Shown: positions 1-8,164 of the stretch, piece after piece | Numbering within the stretch: the stretch's first letter is position 1 | Layout: every line of letters starts with the position of its first letter | Origin: Gemmataceae bacterium | GTDB lineage: Bacteria > Planctomycetota > Planctomycetia > Gemmatales > Gemmataceae | Assembly: GCA_022842245.1 (NCBI GenBank) | Contig: JALHPZ010000030.1 | Location: 17,882-81,881 of the forward strand | Length of the DNA stretch: 64,000 nucleotides | Direction: 5' to 3' | Notes under the pieces: generated by a model | Told to the model about the DNA's origin: nothing | What the model saw: the letters and a program-made list of their open reading frames with translations, nothing else | Databases searched by the model: none | Translations under genes and position numbers: made by a program

Positions 1-893
1 TGACGCAGGACGGACCGATCAGTCGGGCCGAAAACAAGGCCATGGTCGATGTGCTGCACCTCGACCTTGTGCCGGTCGAACAGCTGGAATGGCACGGCCA
101 CGACGCGGTCGTGATGGTGGATAGCCAGCCCAAGACCGGGCGGCACAGCATCGACGACGCCATCGACCTCTACGCCGTCATCGACCACCACGACACGCCG
201 GGCGAATTGAAAGGCATTCCGTTCATCGACATCCGGCCGAGTTTGGGCGCGACCTGCACGCTGGTGACCAAGTACCTCGCCGAGCAGGACGTGGACATTC
301 CCGAGAAGGTGGCGACGGCGCTGTTGTATGGCATCGATACCGAAGTCACCGGCTATCCACGCGAGGCGACCCCGGCCGACGACGAGGCGCAAGCGTATCT
401 GTTTCCGCTGGCGGACAAGGACCTGCTGGCGCAGATCAAAAACGCCCGGCTGCCGCATTCGCACTTCGATTGCCTGCTCCAGGCGTTGCAAACCTCGTTC
501 ATCTACGATCGCCTGATCCTGACGTGGGTGGACGACCTGCCGCAGCCGGAGCAGGCGGCCGAGGTGGCGGACTTCATGGTCCGGTTCGAGCATGTGGACT
601 GGGCCGTGTGCGGCGGAATCCACAAGGGCGTGCTGTTCCTGTCGGCGCGGACGAACCTCGCGCACGCCGGGGCGGGAGAATTGCTACGCTCGGTGGTGGG
701 CAAGCTCGGCCGCGCCGGCGGGCACGACCGGCGCGCCGGCGGCAGCATCAAACTCGCCAGCACCAAGCCGAGCGCCATCGACGATTTGCAAGCCACCCTC
801 CGCAAGCGGCTACTGAAGAAACTCAAGATCGACGACGTGCGCGGCCAGCGGCTGGTTCCGCTCCGCGAGATGCTGCAGAACCTGCAATCGTAA
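1..893 (+). CDS. DHH/DHHA1 family phosphoesterase (5' end cut by window)
   Basis: The reading frame is open at the window edge (first full codon at base 3), so the N-terminus is missing; an internal ATG at 42 is probably not the true start. About 297 codons are visible. The protein carries the DHH signature (IDHHDTPG) followed by a region on ligand-independent turnover type domains and a C-terminal DHHA1 domain with GGHDRRAGG, the GGxHxxAxG loop that binds substrate in this superfamily. Family members hydrolyse phosphodiesters in nano-RNA, pAp or cyclic di-AMP using two Mn ions; which substrate applies here cannot be told from the fragment. It is not close to its downstream neighbour (327 bp gap). 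Family assignment is firm, substrate is open. Confidence 0.88.
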   Translation, partial: TQDGPISRAENKAMVDVLHLDLVPVEQLEWHGHDAVVMVDSQPKTGRHSIDDAIDLYAVIDHHDTPGELKGIPFIDIRPSLGATCTLVTKYLAEQDVDIPEKVATALLYGIDTEVTGYPREATPADDEAQAYLFPLADKDLLAQIKNARLPHSHFDCLLQALQTSFIYDRLILTWVDDLPQPEQAAEVADFMVRFEHVDWAVCGGIHKGVLFLSARTNLAHAGAGELLRSVVGKLGRAGGHDRRAGGSIKLASTKPSAIDDLQATLRKRLLKKLKIDDVRGQRLVPLREMLQNLQS

Positions 894-1220
894 CGGCTCC
901 GTCACGCGACTGTAGACTTTCCCGCCCCCCGGGCCGAGAATCGTGCGGATCATCCGCGATTTTCGACCCTCGACCAAACGATTCCAACTGTCGGCTCGTT
1001 CTGACTTTAGAGAAAACCGTCCGTTCGGACTGATTCCGGCGGGGAAAATTCGCCGATGGCTTGGAACATCGGTGATCTCGGCGTCTAAAGTGGTGTGATG
1101 AAATCGAACTGATCCGGGGCGGATTCCCTGAAAGAAACTCCCGCATCCGGCGTATTCACCATAACCATCCCGAACCCGAACGCTTTCACGTTCGATGGCC
1201 GACGGGAAAGGAGAAGACAC
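894..1220. other. Intergenic region upstream of the DksA-type gene
   Basis: This 327-bp gap contains no plausible gene; the ORFs crossing it are shadows. It must hold the promoter of the zinc-finger gene at 1221, but I see no clear -35/-10 pair. An imperfect palindrome lies around 950-972 (tgcggatcatccgcg core). A good Shine-Dalgarno stretch (aaaggaga) lies just before 1221. Confidence 0.5.
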
Positions 1221-1673
1221 ATGGCCCGATCCGATGCTTTGAGAACCTTGCAGAAGACCCTGACGGCCCGTCGCAACGAACTGCGCAAGCGGATTCACGG
1301 CGAACTGGCCGGACTTCGCGCCGCCGCCAACGCCTCCGGAGACGCCGCGGACGCCGCGTTCGACAACGCCGGCGAGGAACTCGCCTCGCAACTGGCGGAA
1401 CTGGAAGCCAAGGAACTTGCGCAGATCAACATCGCCCTGCAGAAGATCAAGCAGGGCACCTACGGTGTCTGCGACGGCTGTTCGTGCAAGATCCCCGTCG
1501 CGCGCCTGTCGGCCCTGCCGTACAGCACGCTGTGCATCAAGTGCCAGCGAGAATCCGAAAACGACAGCTCGTTCCTGAGCGATCGCGGCATCGTCGGCTG
1601 GGAGGGCGTGCGCGACTACGACGGCGACCGCGAAATCCGCTTCGCCGACCTCGAAGCCCGCCTACGGGACTAA
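1221..1673 (+). CDS. TraR/DksA family zinc-finger protein
   Basis: A 150-residue protein with a helical N-terminal half (about residues 5-78, coiled-coil-like, rich in E/K/A/L) and a C4 zinc finger made of C84, C87, C105 and C108 (CDGC and CIKC). This is the DksA/TraR layout, in which the coiled coil enters the RNA polymerase secondary channel and modulates promoters during stringent or stress responses. The canonical acidic tip (DxxDxA) is only loosely matched by GDAADAAFDNA at 40-50, so a DksA-like action is inferred rather than shown. The start is supported by aaaggaga about 7 nt upstream. A strong intrinsic terminator follows at 1697, so it is probably monocistronic. Confidence 0.88.
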   Translation: MARSDALRTLQKTLTARRNELRKRIHGELAGLRAAANASGDAADAAFDNAGEELASQLAELEAKELAQINIALQKIKQGTYGVCDGCSCKIPVARLSALPYSTLCIKCQRESENDSSFLSDRGIVGWEGVRDYDGDREIRFADLEARLRD

Positions 1674-1696
1674 CGACCCCCGATGATCCACGCAAG

Positions 1697-1725
1697 GCCC
1701 GCAAGCCGCGAAGCTTGCGGGCTTT
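1697..1725 (+). terminator. Intrinsic terminator of the DksA-type gene
   Basis: A perfect 10-bp stem (gcccgcaagc / gcttgcgggc) with a 6-nt loop is followed by tttgttcgttcttt. It lies 24 bp after the stop codon of the zinc-finger gene, as expected for a rho-independent terminator. Confidence 0.85.
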
Positions 1726-1876
1726 GTTCGTTCTTTGCCGGTTCTCCCGCCGTCCTCCGCCACAATTTCCCGCGCTCCGGCCACTCCGACTTCAGTCCCG
1801 AAAACCGACCCCGTTAAAGTGACCTTGGCGTGCGGACCCGATCCGCGCCGACGCTCCCTCGGAAGCCATTGCACCC

Positions 1877-2992
1877 ATGCGGACACCCTTCGCGACACTC
1901 GGCGTCGTCCTGCTCGGCGCGTTCCTCGGCAGCCTCGCGACCGGAATGCTGGTGCAGCCGTCGCAGCCGGCGATCGCCCAGGCGCCGCTGCCCGCCGCCG
2001 CGCCGCCCTTCGCGCCCGCCGGCGACGCCTTCGATGTCGTCGCCGCCAAGCTCGCGCCGTCCGTCGTCGCGGTCGACGCCCTCAAGCCCCGCCTGCCCAG
2101 CACCGTCAACAAGGGCAAGCCGACCGAGGAATCGGGCTCCGGCGTGCTCCTGCGGCTCGACCGCGAGAACGGCATCTTCGCCGTCACCAACAACCACGTC
2201 GTCAGCGGCGCGAAGGCCGACGAGATCACCGTCACCCTCCACGACGGCCGGATCGTCCGCCCCACCCGCGTCTGGACCGACCCCGAAACCGACATCGCCC
2301 TGCTGCTGCTGGATGCGCCGGACCTCAAGCCAGCGACCCTCGGCGACAGCGACCGCGTCCGCCCCGGCCAGTGGGTCCTCGCTTTCGGCAGCCCGTTCGG
2401 CCTCAACCAGACCGTCACCCACGGCATCATCTCCGCCCGCGACCGCGGCCAGATCAGCCTCGGCAACACCATCCGCATCAAGGAATTCCTGCAGACCGAC
2501 GCCGCCATCAACCCCGGCTCCAGCGGCGGACCGCTCGTTTCCACCGACGGCACCGTCGTCGGCATCAACACCGCCATCGCCTCCAACAGCGGCAGCAACT
2601 CCGGCGTCGCCTTCGCCATCCCCATCAACCTCGTCAAGCGCATCGGCCGCGAGCTGCTCCAGCGCGGCAGCGTGAACCGCGGCTACCTCGGCGTGCAGCT
2701 CGCCCCCACCCTCGAACCCGCCGAAGCCCTCCGCCTCGGCCTGGAAAAGGTGCGCGGCGCGCTCGTCGACAGCGTGAACCCCGGCAGCCCCGCCGCCGTC
2801 GCCGGCCTGCTGCCCAAGGACGTGATCCTCAAACTCGAAGGCGTCGACCTCCGCGACGAGAACCACCTCATCAACATCGTCAGCAACCTGCCGCCGGACC
2901 ACAAGGTCCGCCTCGGCGTCTGGCGCGAGAAGCAGCTCCGCAGCGTGGACGTGACGATCGGCGAATGGAGCACGTCGGCGAAGGCGAAGTGA
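1877..2992 (+). CDS. HtrA/DegQ-like S1C serine protease with PDZ domain
   Basis: A 371-residue secreted or membrane-anchored protease. Residues 1-36 form a signal peptide or N-terminal anchor. The trypsin-like domain (about 50-262) shows the full triad: H107 in NNHVVSG, D139 in ETDIALL and S216 in NPGSSGGPL. One PDZ domain follows (about 265-355, beginning RGYLGVQL), which fits DegQ/DegS-like single-PDZ enzymes rather than two-PDZ DegP. It would degrade misfolded proteins in the periplasm or act in regulated proteolysis. The ATG at 1877 was chosen because it directly precedes the hydrophobic leader; the ribosome site is weak. The SNF2 helicase gene starts 53 bp downstream on the same strand. 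Confidence 0.93.
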   Translation: MRTPFATLGVVLLGAFLGSLATGMLVQPSQPAIAQAPLPAAAPPFAPAGDAFDVVAAKLAPSVVAVDALKPRLPSTVNKGKPTEESGSGVLLRLDRENGIFAVTNNHVVSGAKADEITVTLHDGRIVRPTRVWTDPETDIALLLLDAPDLKPATLGDSDRVRPGQWVLAFGSPFGLNQTVTHGIISARDRGQISLGNTIRIKEFLQTDAAINPGSSGGPLVSTDGTVVGINTAIASNSGSNSGVAFAIPINLVKRIGRELLQRGSVNRGYLGVQLAPTLEPAEALRLGLEKVRGALVDSVNPGSPAAVAGLLPKDVILKLEGVDLRDENHLINIVSNLPPDHKVRLGVWREKQLRSVDVTIGEWSTSAKAK

Positions 2993-3045
2993 ATATCATG
3001 GGACCGGGCGCACCCCGTGCGCCGCACCCGTGAGGTTCCGCCGAC

Positions 3046-5193
3046 ATGCTGCGCGAGGAACAGATCGACATCCGACGGCAACGCGCCAAGGCCGGGCGCT
3101 TCGCCATCGAGAACCTCACCAAGAAACGCGTCTTCTCCGACTACCTCGTCACCAACCCCGAAAGCCGCGGGCGATATACCGTCACCGTCCGCGGGTTCGA
3201 GGTCGGGGACAACGCCTGCACCTGCCCCGACTTCAAATCGAACACCCTCGGCACCTGCAAGCACATCGAGGCGGTGCTCGAACACCTCAAGGACGACCTG
3301 CCGGCGCACCTGCGCAAGAAGAAGGCCGCCGTCACGCGGCCGGAAGTCTACCTGCACTACGGCGACCCGCTGCGCGTCGGGCTGCACCTGCCGCCGCGCC
3401 ACTCCGACAAGCTCGCCCAGCTCGCCAAACGCTTCTTCGACGACAAGGGCCTCTGGCACGGCAAGGGCCGCTTCGAGGATCTGATCCCGGAGATCGAGCG
3501 AGCCCCGGAGGACGTGACGGTCCTGTCGGACGCGATGGAGTTCATCGGACGCGAGGTCGAACAGGCCGAGATGCTCGGGAAGGAGCGAGACTGGCTCGCG
3601 CAGCTCGGCGCGGGGGCGCTCGACTGGCCGCTCCTGCACGTGCCGCTCTACGAGTACCAGCTGCGCGGGGCGGTGTTCCTCGCGTGCCGCGGGCGGAGCA
3701 TCCTCGGCGACGACATGGGCCTGGGCAAGACGGTGCAGACGCTGGCGGCGGTGGAGATATTGGTGCGGGAGCGGAACATCGGCCGCGTGCTCGTGGTCGC
3801 GCCGTCGTCGGTGAAATACCAGTGGGCGACGGAGATCCGCAAGTTCACGAGCCGCGCCGTGCAGGTGATCGACGGCAGCCCGGAGGAACGGCTGGAACAG
3901 TACCGTGAACCGGCGTTCTACCGGCTGGTGAACTACGAGCAGGTGGTGCGGGACCGCGAGGCGCTCAACGCCTGGAAGCCGGACGTCGTGGTGCTGGACG
4001 AGGCGCAGCGGATCAAGAACTGGGAATCGAAGACTTCGAAGGAAGTGAAGAAGCTGGCGAGCCGGTACGCGATGGTGCTGACGGGTACGCCGCTGGAGAA
4101 CCGGCTGGAGGAGTTGTACAGCATCGTGCAGTTCGTGGACGAGCGCCGCTTCGGCCCGGCGTTCCAGTTCCTGCACGACCACCGCGTGCTGGACGCCGAC
4201 GGGAACCTGATCGGCTACCGGAACCTCGACGCGATCCGGGGCAAGCTCGCGCCGATCTTCCTGCGGCGCACGCGAGCCGAGGTGCTGACGCAACTGCCGG
4301 AGCGCACCGATAGCACGGTGTTCGTGGAACTCGCGGACGAACAGCGAGGCCCCTACGACGACCAGTGCGCCACGCTCGCCCGGTTGCTGGGCAAGGGCTA
4401 CCTCTCGGACCTCGACCGCAAGCGCGTGCTCGCGTGCCTCGCCAACCTGCGCATGATCTGCGACAGCCTGTTCCTCTTCGACAAGCGCACGCGCGTCTCG
4501 CCGAAGCTCGCGGAGCTGGAGGTGCTGCTGCCGGAACTGCTGGAGGACGAGGCGCACAAGCTCGTGATCTTCAGCCAGTGGGAGACGATGGTGCAGGAGA
4601 CGGCCGCGGTGCTGACGAAACTCGACATCGGCTTCTCGCTGCTGCACGGCGGGCTATCGGGCAAGGAACGGCAGGCGGTGCTCAAGAAGTTCCAGACCGA
4701 CGCGGACTGCCGCGCGTTCCTGAGCACGGACGCGGGCGGGACGGGGCTGAACCTGCAGGTGGCGGACACGGTGGTGAACCTGGAGCTGCCGTGGAACCCG
4801 GCGACGCTGGAGCAGCGGATCGCGCGGGTGCACCGGATGGGTCAGAAGCGGCCGGTGCGCGTGGTGAACCTGGCGACGCGGGACACGATCGAGGAGCGCG
4901 TGCTGCGGACGCTGGAGGCGAAGCGGAACCTGTTCGCGGGGCTGTTCGACGGGGACGAGGACGACGTGGCGGTGGGCACGGTGGCGCCGGGCGCGCTGCT
5001 GTCGGCGGTGCGGGAACTGTTGGAGGAGGCGAAGCCGGAGCCGACGCCGACGGCCTTGCCCGCGGGCGGGGTCGAGGTTTGGACGGCGGCGGCGGCGTTC
5101 CTGGAGTCGCTGGCCGCGGCCGGCGCGCCCCCGCCCGAGGTGGCCGGGCGGTTGCGGACCGCGCTCAAGGGGTTGGAGAAACGGCTGGAGTAG
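3046..5193 (+). CDS. SNF2-family DEAD/DEAH helicase with SWIM zinc finger
   Basis: A 715-residue ATPase. The N-terminus carries a SWIM zinc finger (C58, C60, C71, H73, CxCx(n)CxH). The SNF2 motor follows: Walker A DDMGLGKT at 222-229, a DEAQ box at 318-321 in place of DEAH, LTGTPLENRLEEL at about 345, then the helicase C lobe with STDAGGTGLNLQVAD and the arginine-finger motif QRIARVHRMGQ. Bacterial SWIM-SNF2 proteins are double-strand DNA translocases (RapA/HepA-like); their exact tasks, transcription recycling or DNA repair, are poorly defined. A Shine-Dalgarno-like gtgagg precedes the ATG. The C-terminal 100 residues are Ala/Glu/Pro rich and unassigned. The gene converges on the membrane-protein gene ending at 5244. 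Confidence 0.93.
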   Translation: MLREEQIDIRRQRAKAGRFAIENLTKKRVFSDYLVTNPESRGRYTVTVRGFEVGDNACTCPDFKSNTLGTCKHIEAVLEHLKDDLPAHLRKKKAAVTRPEVYLHYGDPLRVGLHLPPRHSDKLAQLAKRFFDDKGLWHGKGRFEDLIPEIERAPEDVTVLSDAMEFIGREVEQAEMLGKERDWLAQLGAGALDWPLLHVPLYEYQLRGAVFLACRGRSILGDDMGLGKTVQTLAAVEILVRERNIGRVLVVAPSSVKYQWATEIRKFTSRAVQVIDGSPEERLEQYREPAFYRLVNYEQVVRDREALNAWKPDVVVLDEAQRIKNWESKTSKEVKKLASRYAMVLTGTPLENRLEELYSIVQFVDERRFGPAFQFLHDHRVLDADGNLIGYRNLDAIRGKLAPIFLRRTRAEVLTQLPERTDSTVFVELADEQRGPYDDQCATLARLLGKGYLSDLDRKRVLACLANLRMICDSLFLFDKRTRVSPKLAELEVLLPELLEDEAHKLVIFSQWETMVQETAAVLTKLDIGFSLLHGGLSGKERQAVLKKFQTDADCRAFLSTDAGGTGLNLQVADTVVNLELPWNPATLEQRIARVHRMGQKRPVRVVNLATRDTIEERVLRTLEAKRNLFAGLFDGDEDDVAVGTVAPGALLSAVRELLEEAKPEPTPTALPAGGVEVWTAAAAFLESLAAAGAPPPEVAGRLRTALKGLEKRLE

Positions 5194-5243
5194 TCCGGCT
5201 TGAATCGGGCGCCATGGTTTATCGGGAGGAACTCGGCGAGCGG

Positions 5244-8066
5244 TTACCCGCTCCGGGCGTCCCAGCGCTTGACCCATTCGCTCCACGCGGGCGGCTCGGG
5301 GCTGGCGGCGGCCGCGGCGGCGTGCATCCCGGCGACGGCGGCGCGTTCGTCCGCCGTCGCCGTCCCGTTCTCGAAGCTCGTTTCTCCCACAATCTCGCCG
5401 TCGACCAGTTCCCACGCCAGTGTCAGCGTACCGTTCCCCTTCGCCAGCGTGGCCTCGATGCGCCGGCAGCCGAGCGCCACCGATTCCACGCGCGCGGCGG
5501 GGTCGTTCAGGAACGGCACCAACTCCCATTCGAGCTGCCGGCGAACGGCCTCCTCGACGTGGTGGAGTTCGTGCAACAGGTGCCGGCGCTTGCGCTCGTC
5601 GGGCGCGGCGGCGTCGTGGAGGGCGCGGAGCTTGCGGTAGAGTTTCGGCACGGTACCGGAGTGGAAGCCGGGGCGCAGCAGGCCGCGCATCGTCTCGCCA
5701 TGGTGCCCGATCGGCACGGGGCGCAGGCGCTCCGGACGGTTCGCCGCGTACAGCCGCCAGTTCTCCTTCAGCTCCCAGGCGATGAAACCGAAGATGCCGG
5801 GGATGGCGTTCACGATGGTGCCCATCGTCCACGGCGAGAGGCCGGTCCAGCGCGACAGTTGCGGCACCATCGGCCAGATGACCTTGTGCGAGACCGTGAC
5901 GACGGGGAAGTGCTTCACCGGGTTCACCTGCGGTTCGACGAGCAGGTAGAAGACGAAGCGCGTAACGTAGGCGATCGGGAACCAGACGACGCCGACGGCG
6001 ACCTTGAGCCAGAGCATCTCCTTCGATTGCCCCTCGCGGAAGCGCAGCGCCTCGTCGGCGGCGTAGAGTACGCGTTCGACGGCGTCGGCGACTTCGCGGA
6101 AGGCCCAGACGAACCACGACACGAGGCCGGGGATCAGGCTGGCCCAGAGGAAGCGGCCGGTATCGAGGGCGGCTTCGGCGAGGGTGTCGTAGAGCAGCCG
6201 GCCCGGCGGCGAATGGATGGCGAGGAACGAGACGGCGAACGCCAGCACGCCGACGCCGACGGCGATGCCGGGCGAGAAGAGATCCGAGTAGAGGATCGTG
6301 GCGAGCGCCGCGATGCAGCCGAGGGCGAGCGGCAGCGCGACCGTGCGCCAGAAGTATTGCACGACGCGGCTGTCGAGGGCGAAGCGGACGAGCCGCGATC
6401 GCAGGGCGGCGCGCGGCCAGCGGACGCAGACCGTGGCGAGTACCGTGCCGAATTGTCCGAGGGCGCGACCGACGGCGGCGCGGAACTCCCGCGAGTTGAC
6501 GAGTCCGAGGAAGAACAGGCCGAGCGGCCCGAGCGTCCACCAGTGGACGAGGTGCGGGTGGTGGCCTTCGCCGAGCAGGCCGACGGCGGCGCCGAGGCCG
6601 GCGGCCCCGTGGGCGACGTGCTGGAGGAATTCGAGCGCGAGGAACGCCCCGCCGAACGGAAGCAGGAGGAAGAGCGCGACGGCGCGGCCGATCGGCGTGC
6701 CGAACCCGGCGGCGCTGATCCGCTGGATGCCGCGGAGGTAGATTTCGCCGCGCTGGTAGATGCCGAAAAGTTCCTGGCCGAGGAGTTTGTCGGCGCGGAG
6801 GAGTTCGTCGCCCGTGGCGATCTCGCGGACGCCGTCGAGGTCCTGCAGCTTGAGGTTGTTCCGGGCGATGGCGTCGCGGAGGTCGGCGAGGCGGAAGAAC
6901 CCGCGTTCGCAGACGACGTGGATCAGTTCGGCGACGAGCTTGTCGCGGGCGACGGACTCGACGCGGCCGGTCGACACGAGGCCGGCGCGGTCGAGGGCGT
7001 CGTGTAGGATCGGCGCGAGCGTCGCGCGGATGCGTTCCTCGGCGGCATGGCGTTCGTGGGCGAGCCGGTGCTCCCACGCGCGGCGCGCCGGCCGGTCGAG
7101 CGGCACGCGGGCGAGGTGGCGCTCGGCCTTCGCCAGGTGCCGCAGGCGGATGATGTCCCGCGCCTTGTCGAGCGGCTGTTTCAACGGCCGCTTCCCGAAC
7201 GAGCGCAGCCACTCGAACGGCGCGACGGCGTACTGCGGCCCGGCGAGGTCGAGCGCCATCTTCTGGAGTTCGTAGAGCGCCTTGGCGGCCGGGGTCCAGG
7301 TCGCGGACGCCGTGTGCGGCAGGAGCGCCGCGAGCGCCGCGTTCCAGTCCGCCGACCCCGATTCGTCCAGCAGCAGCGTATCCCGAAGCCGGCCGCCGAG
7401 GCCTTCGCACAGTATGCCGACGGCGGCCGCGCGGTCCTCCGGCCGGCGATGGTATTCGATGGCGCGACGAACGTGATTCTTCGTCCTGGCGACGATCGCC
7501 GCCACCTCCGGCCAGCGCACCACGGGAAGCGCGGGAATTGGCGGGTGATCGGCGTGGCCGCCATCGGCGGCGAGCAGCGGGAAGACGTCCGCGAGGACGT
7601 TCGGCCGGTTCTGGCGCAGTTCCGCGACGACGGCGTGGAACGCCCGCCCCGTTTCCTCCTCCGTCGCGTCCGCCGGCAGGAGATGATCCGATTCGAGGAC
7701 GAAGCGGACCTCGCGCCGCGCCGCTTCGGAGAGTGCCCGGTACTCGGCGTCGGTCGCCGTCTGGGCGAACCGCGCACGGTCCAGCAACCGATCGTAGACC
7801 GTGTGCAGCGCCTCGATCGGGCAGCCGTGGAGCAGGCGGTCGTCCGGCGTAGTGATCAGCAGGAGTTTCGACTGGCCCGGTTCCGCGGCGAGGTCCGGCA
7901 CGCGGTCCGCCGGCACCCACAGCGGCAGGCGCGGGTTGTCCGGCACGCGTTCCCCGGCCTCGAGCGTCGCCGCGAGCGCCCGCAGCAGCGCCAACTCCGA
8001 CACGAGCCGCACCGCCGGCTCGCGCTCCCGCAGGCGTCGTTCGAGGGGGTCGGACGATAAAGGCAC
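5244..8066 (-). CDS. Large membrane protein of unknown function (940 aa)
   Basis: I do not recognise a family. The protein has a soluble, helix-rich N-terminal half (residues 1-455, many Arg/Glu/Ala/Leu) and a membrane half with about six likely transmembrane segments (roughly 462-485, 507-523, 565-590, 595-615, 640-660, 690-715), then a soluble C-terminal part of about 200 residues with a His-rich helical stretch (LLHELHHVEEAV). The open frame continues far upstream, so the start was set at the GTG at 8066, which follows GGAG at 7-nt spacing and lies downstream of the hairpin at 8103-8157. It is the last gene on the minus strand before the convergent helicase gene. No signal peptide or catalytic motif is obvious. 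Confidence 0.8.
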   Translation of the reverse strand: MPLSSDPLERRLREREPAVRLVSELALLRALAATLEAGERVPDNPRLPLWVPADRVPDLAAEPGQSKLLLITTPDDRLLHGCPIEALHTVYDRLLDRARFAQTATDAEYRALSEAARREVRFVLESDHLLPADATEEETGRAFHAVVAELRQNRPNVLADVFPLLAADGGHADHPPIPALPVVRWPEVAAIVARTKNHVRRAIEYHRRPEDRAAAVGILCEGLGGRLRDTLLLDESGSADWNAALAALLPHTASATWTPAAKALYELQKMALDLAGPQYAVAPFEWLRSFGKRPLKQPLDKARDIIRLRHLAKAERHLARVPLDRPARRAWEHRLAHERHAAEERIRATLAPILHDALDRAGLVSTGRVESVARDKLVAELIHVVCERGFFRLADLRDAIARNNLKLQDLDGVREIATGDELLRADKLLGQELFGIYQRGEIYLRGIQRISAAGFGTPIGRAVALFLLLPFGGAFLALEFLQHVAHGAAGLGAAVGLLGEGHHPHLVHWWTLGPLGLFFLGLVNSREFRAAVGRALGQFGTVLATVCVRWPRAALRSRLVRFALDSRVVQYFWRTVALPLALGCIAALATILYSDLFSPGIAVGVGVLAFAVSFLAIHSPPGRLLYDTLAEAALDTGRFLWASLIPGLVSWFVWAFREVADAVERVLYAADEALRFREGQSKEMLWLKVAVGVVWFPIAYVTRFVFYLLVEPQVNPVKHFPVVTVSHKVIWPMVPQLSRWTGLSPWTMGTIVNAIPGIFGFIAWELKENWRLYAANRPERLRPVPIGHHGETMRGLLRPGFHSGTVPKLYRKLRALHDAAAPDERKRRHLLHELHHVEEAVRRQLEWELVPFLNDPAARVESVALGCRRIEATLAKGNGTLTLAWELVDGEIVGETSFENGTATADERAAVAGMHAAAAAASPEPPAWSEWVKRWDARSG

Positions 8067-8102
8067 GGCGAGGCTCCGGTACGGTCCGGATGTTGTACCG
8101 AC

Positions 8103-8157
8103 GGAAAAAGGGGTCGGGAGTCGTTTCGAGGCGAAACGACTCCCGACCCCTTTTTCC
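8103..8157. repeat. Perfect 26-bp inverted repeat, terminator-like hairpin
   Basis: The two arms (8103-8128 and 8132-8157) are exact reverse complements of 26 nt with a 3-nt loop (agg). Each arm ends in GGAAAAAGGGG / CCCCTTTTTCC, so a T-run closes the hairpin on both strands. It lies 7 bp past the stop codon of the DUF4159 gene and 36 bp before the start of the next minus-strand gene. It could act as a bidirectional terminator or be a copy of a dispersed palindromic repeat. Confidence 0.85.
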
Positions 8158-8164
8158 CGAATCC

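Noticed and set aside
3046..5193. SNF2 helicase as part of a DISARM- or restriction-type defence system
   Set aside because: No methylase, nuclease or DUF1998 gene lies nearby; the SWIM finger marks the housekeeping-type subgroup.
4654..7920. 1088-codon minus-strand ORF
   Set aside because: It is out of frame with the 940-residue membrane protein and antisense to the helicase; the translation is nearly all Arg, Pro, Gly and Ala.
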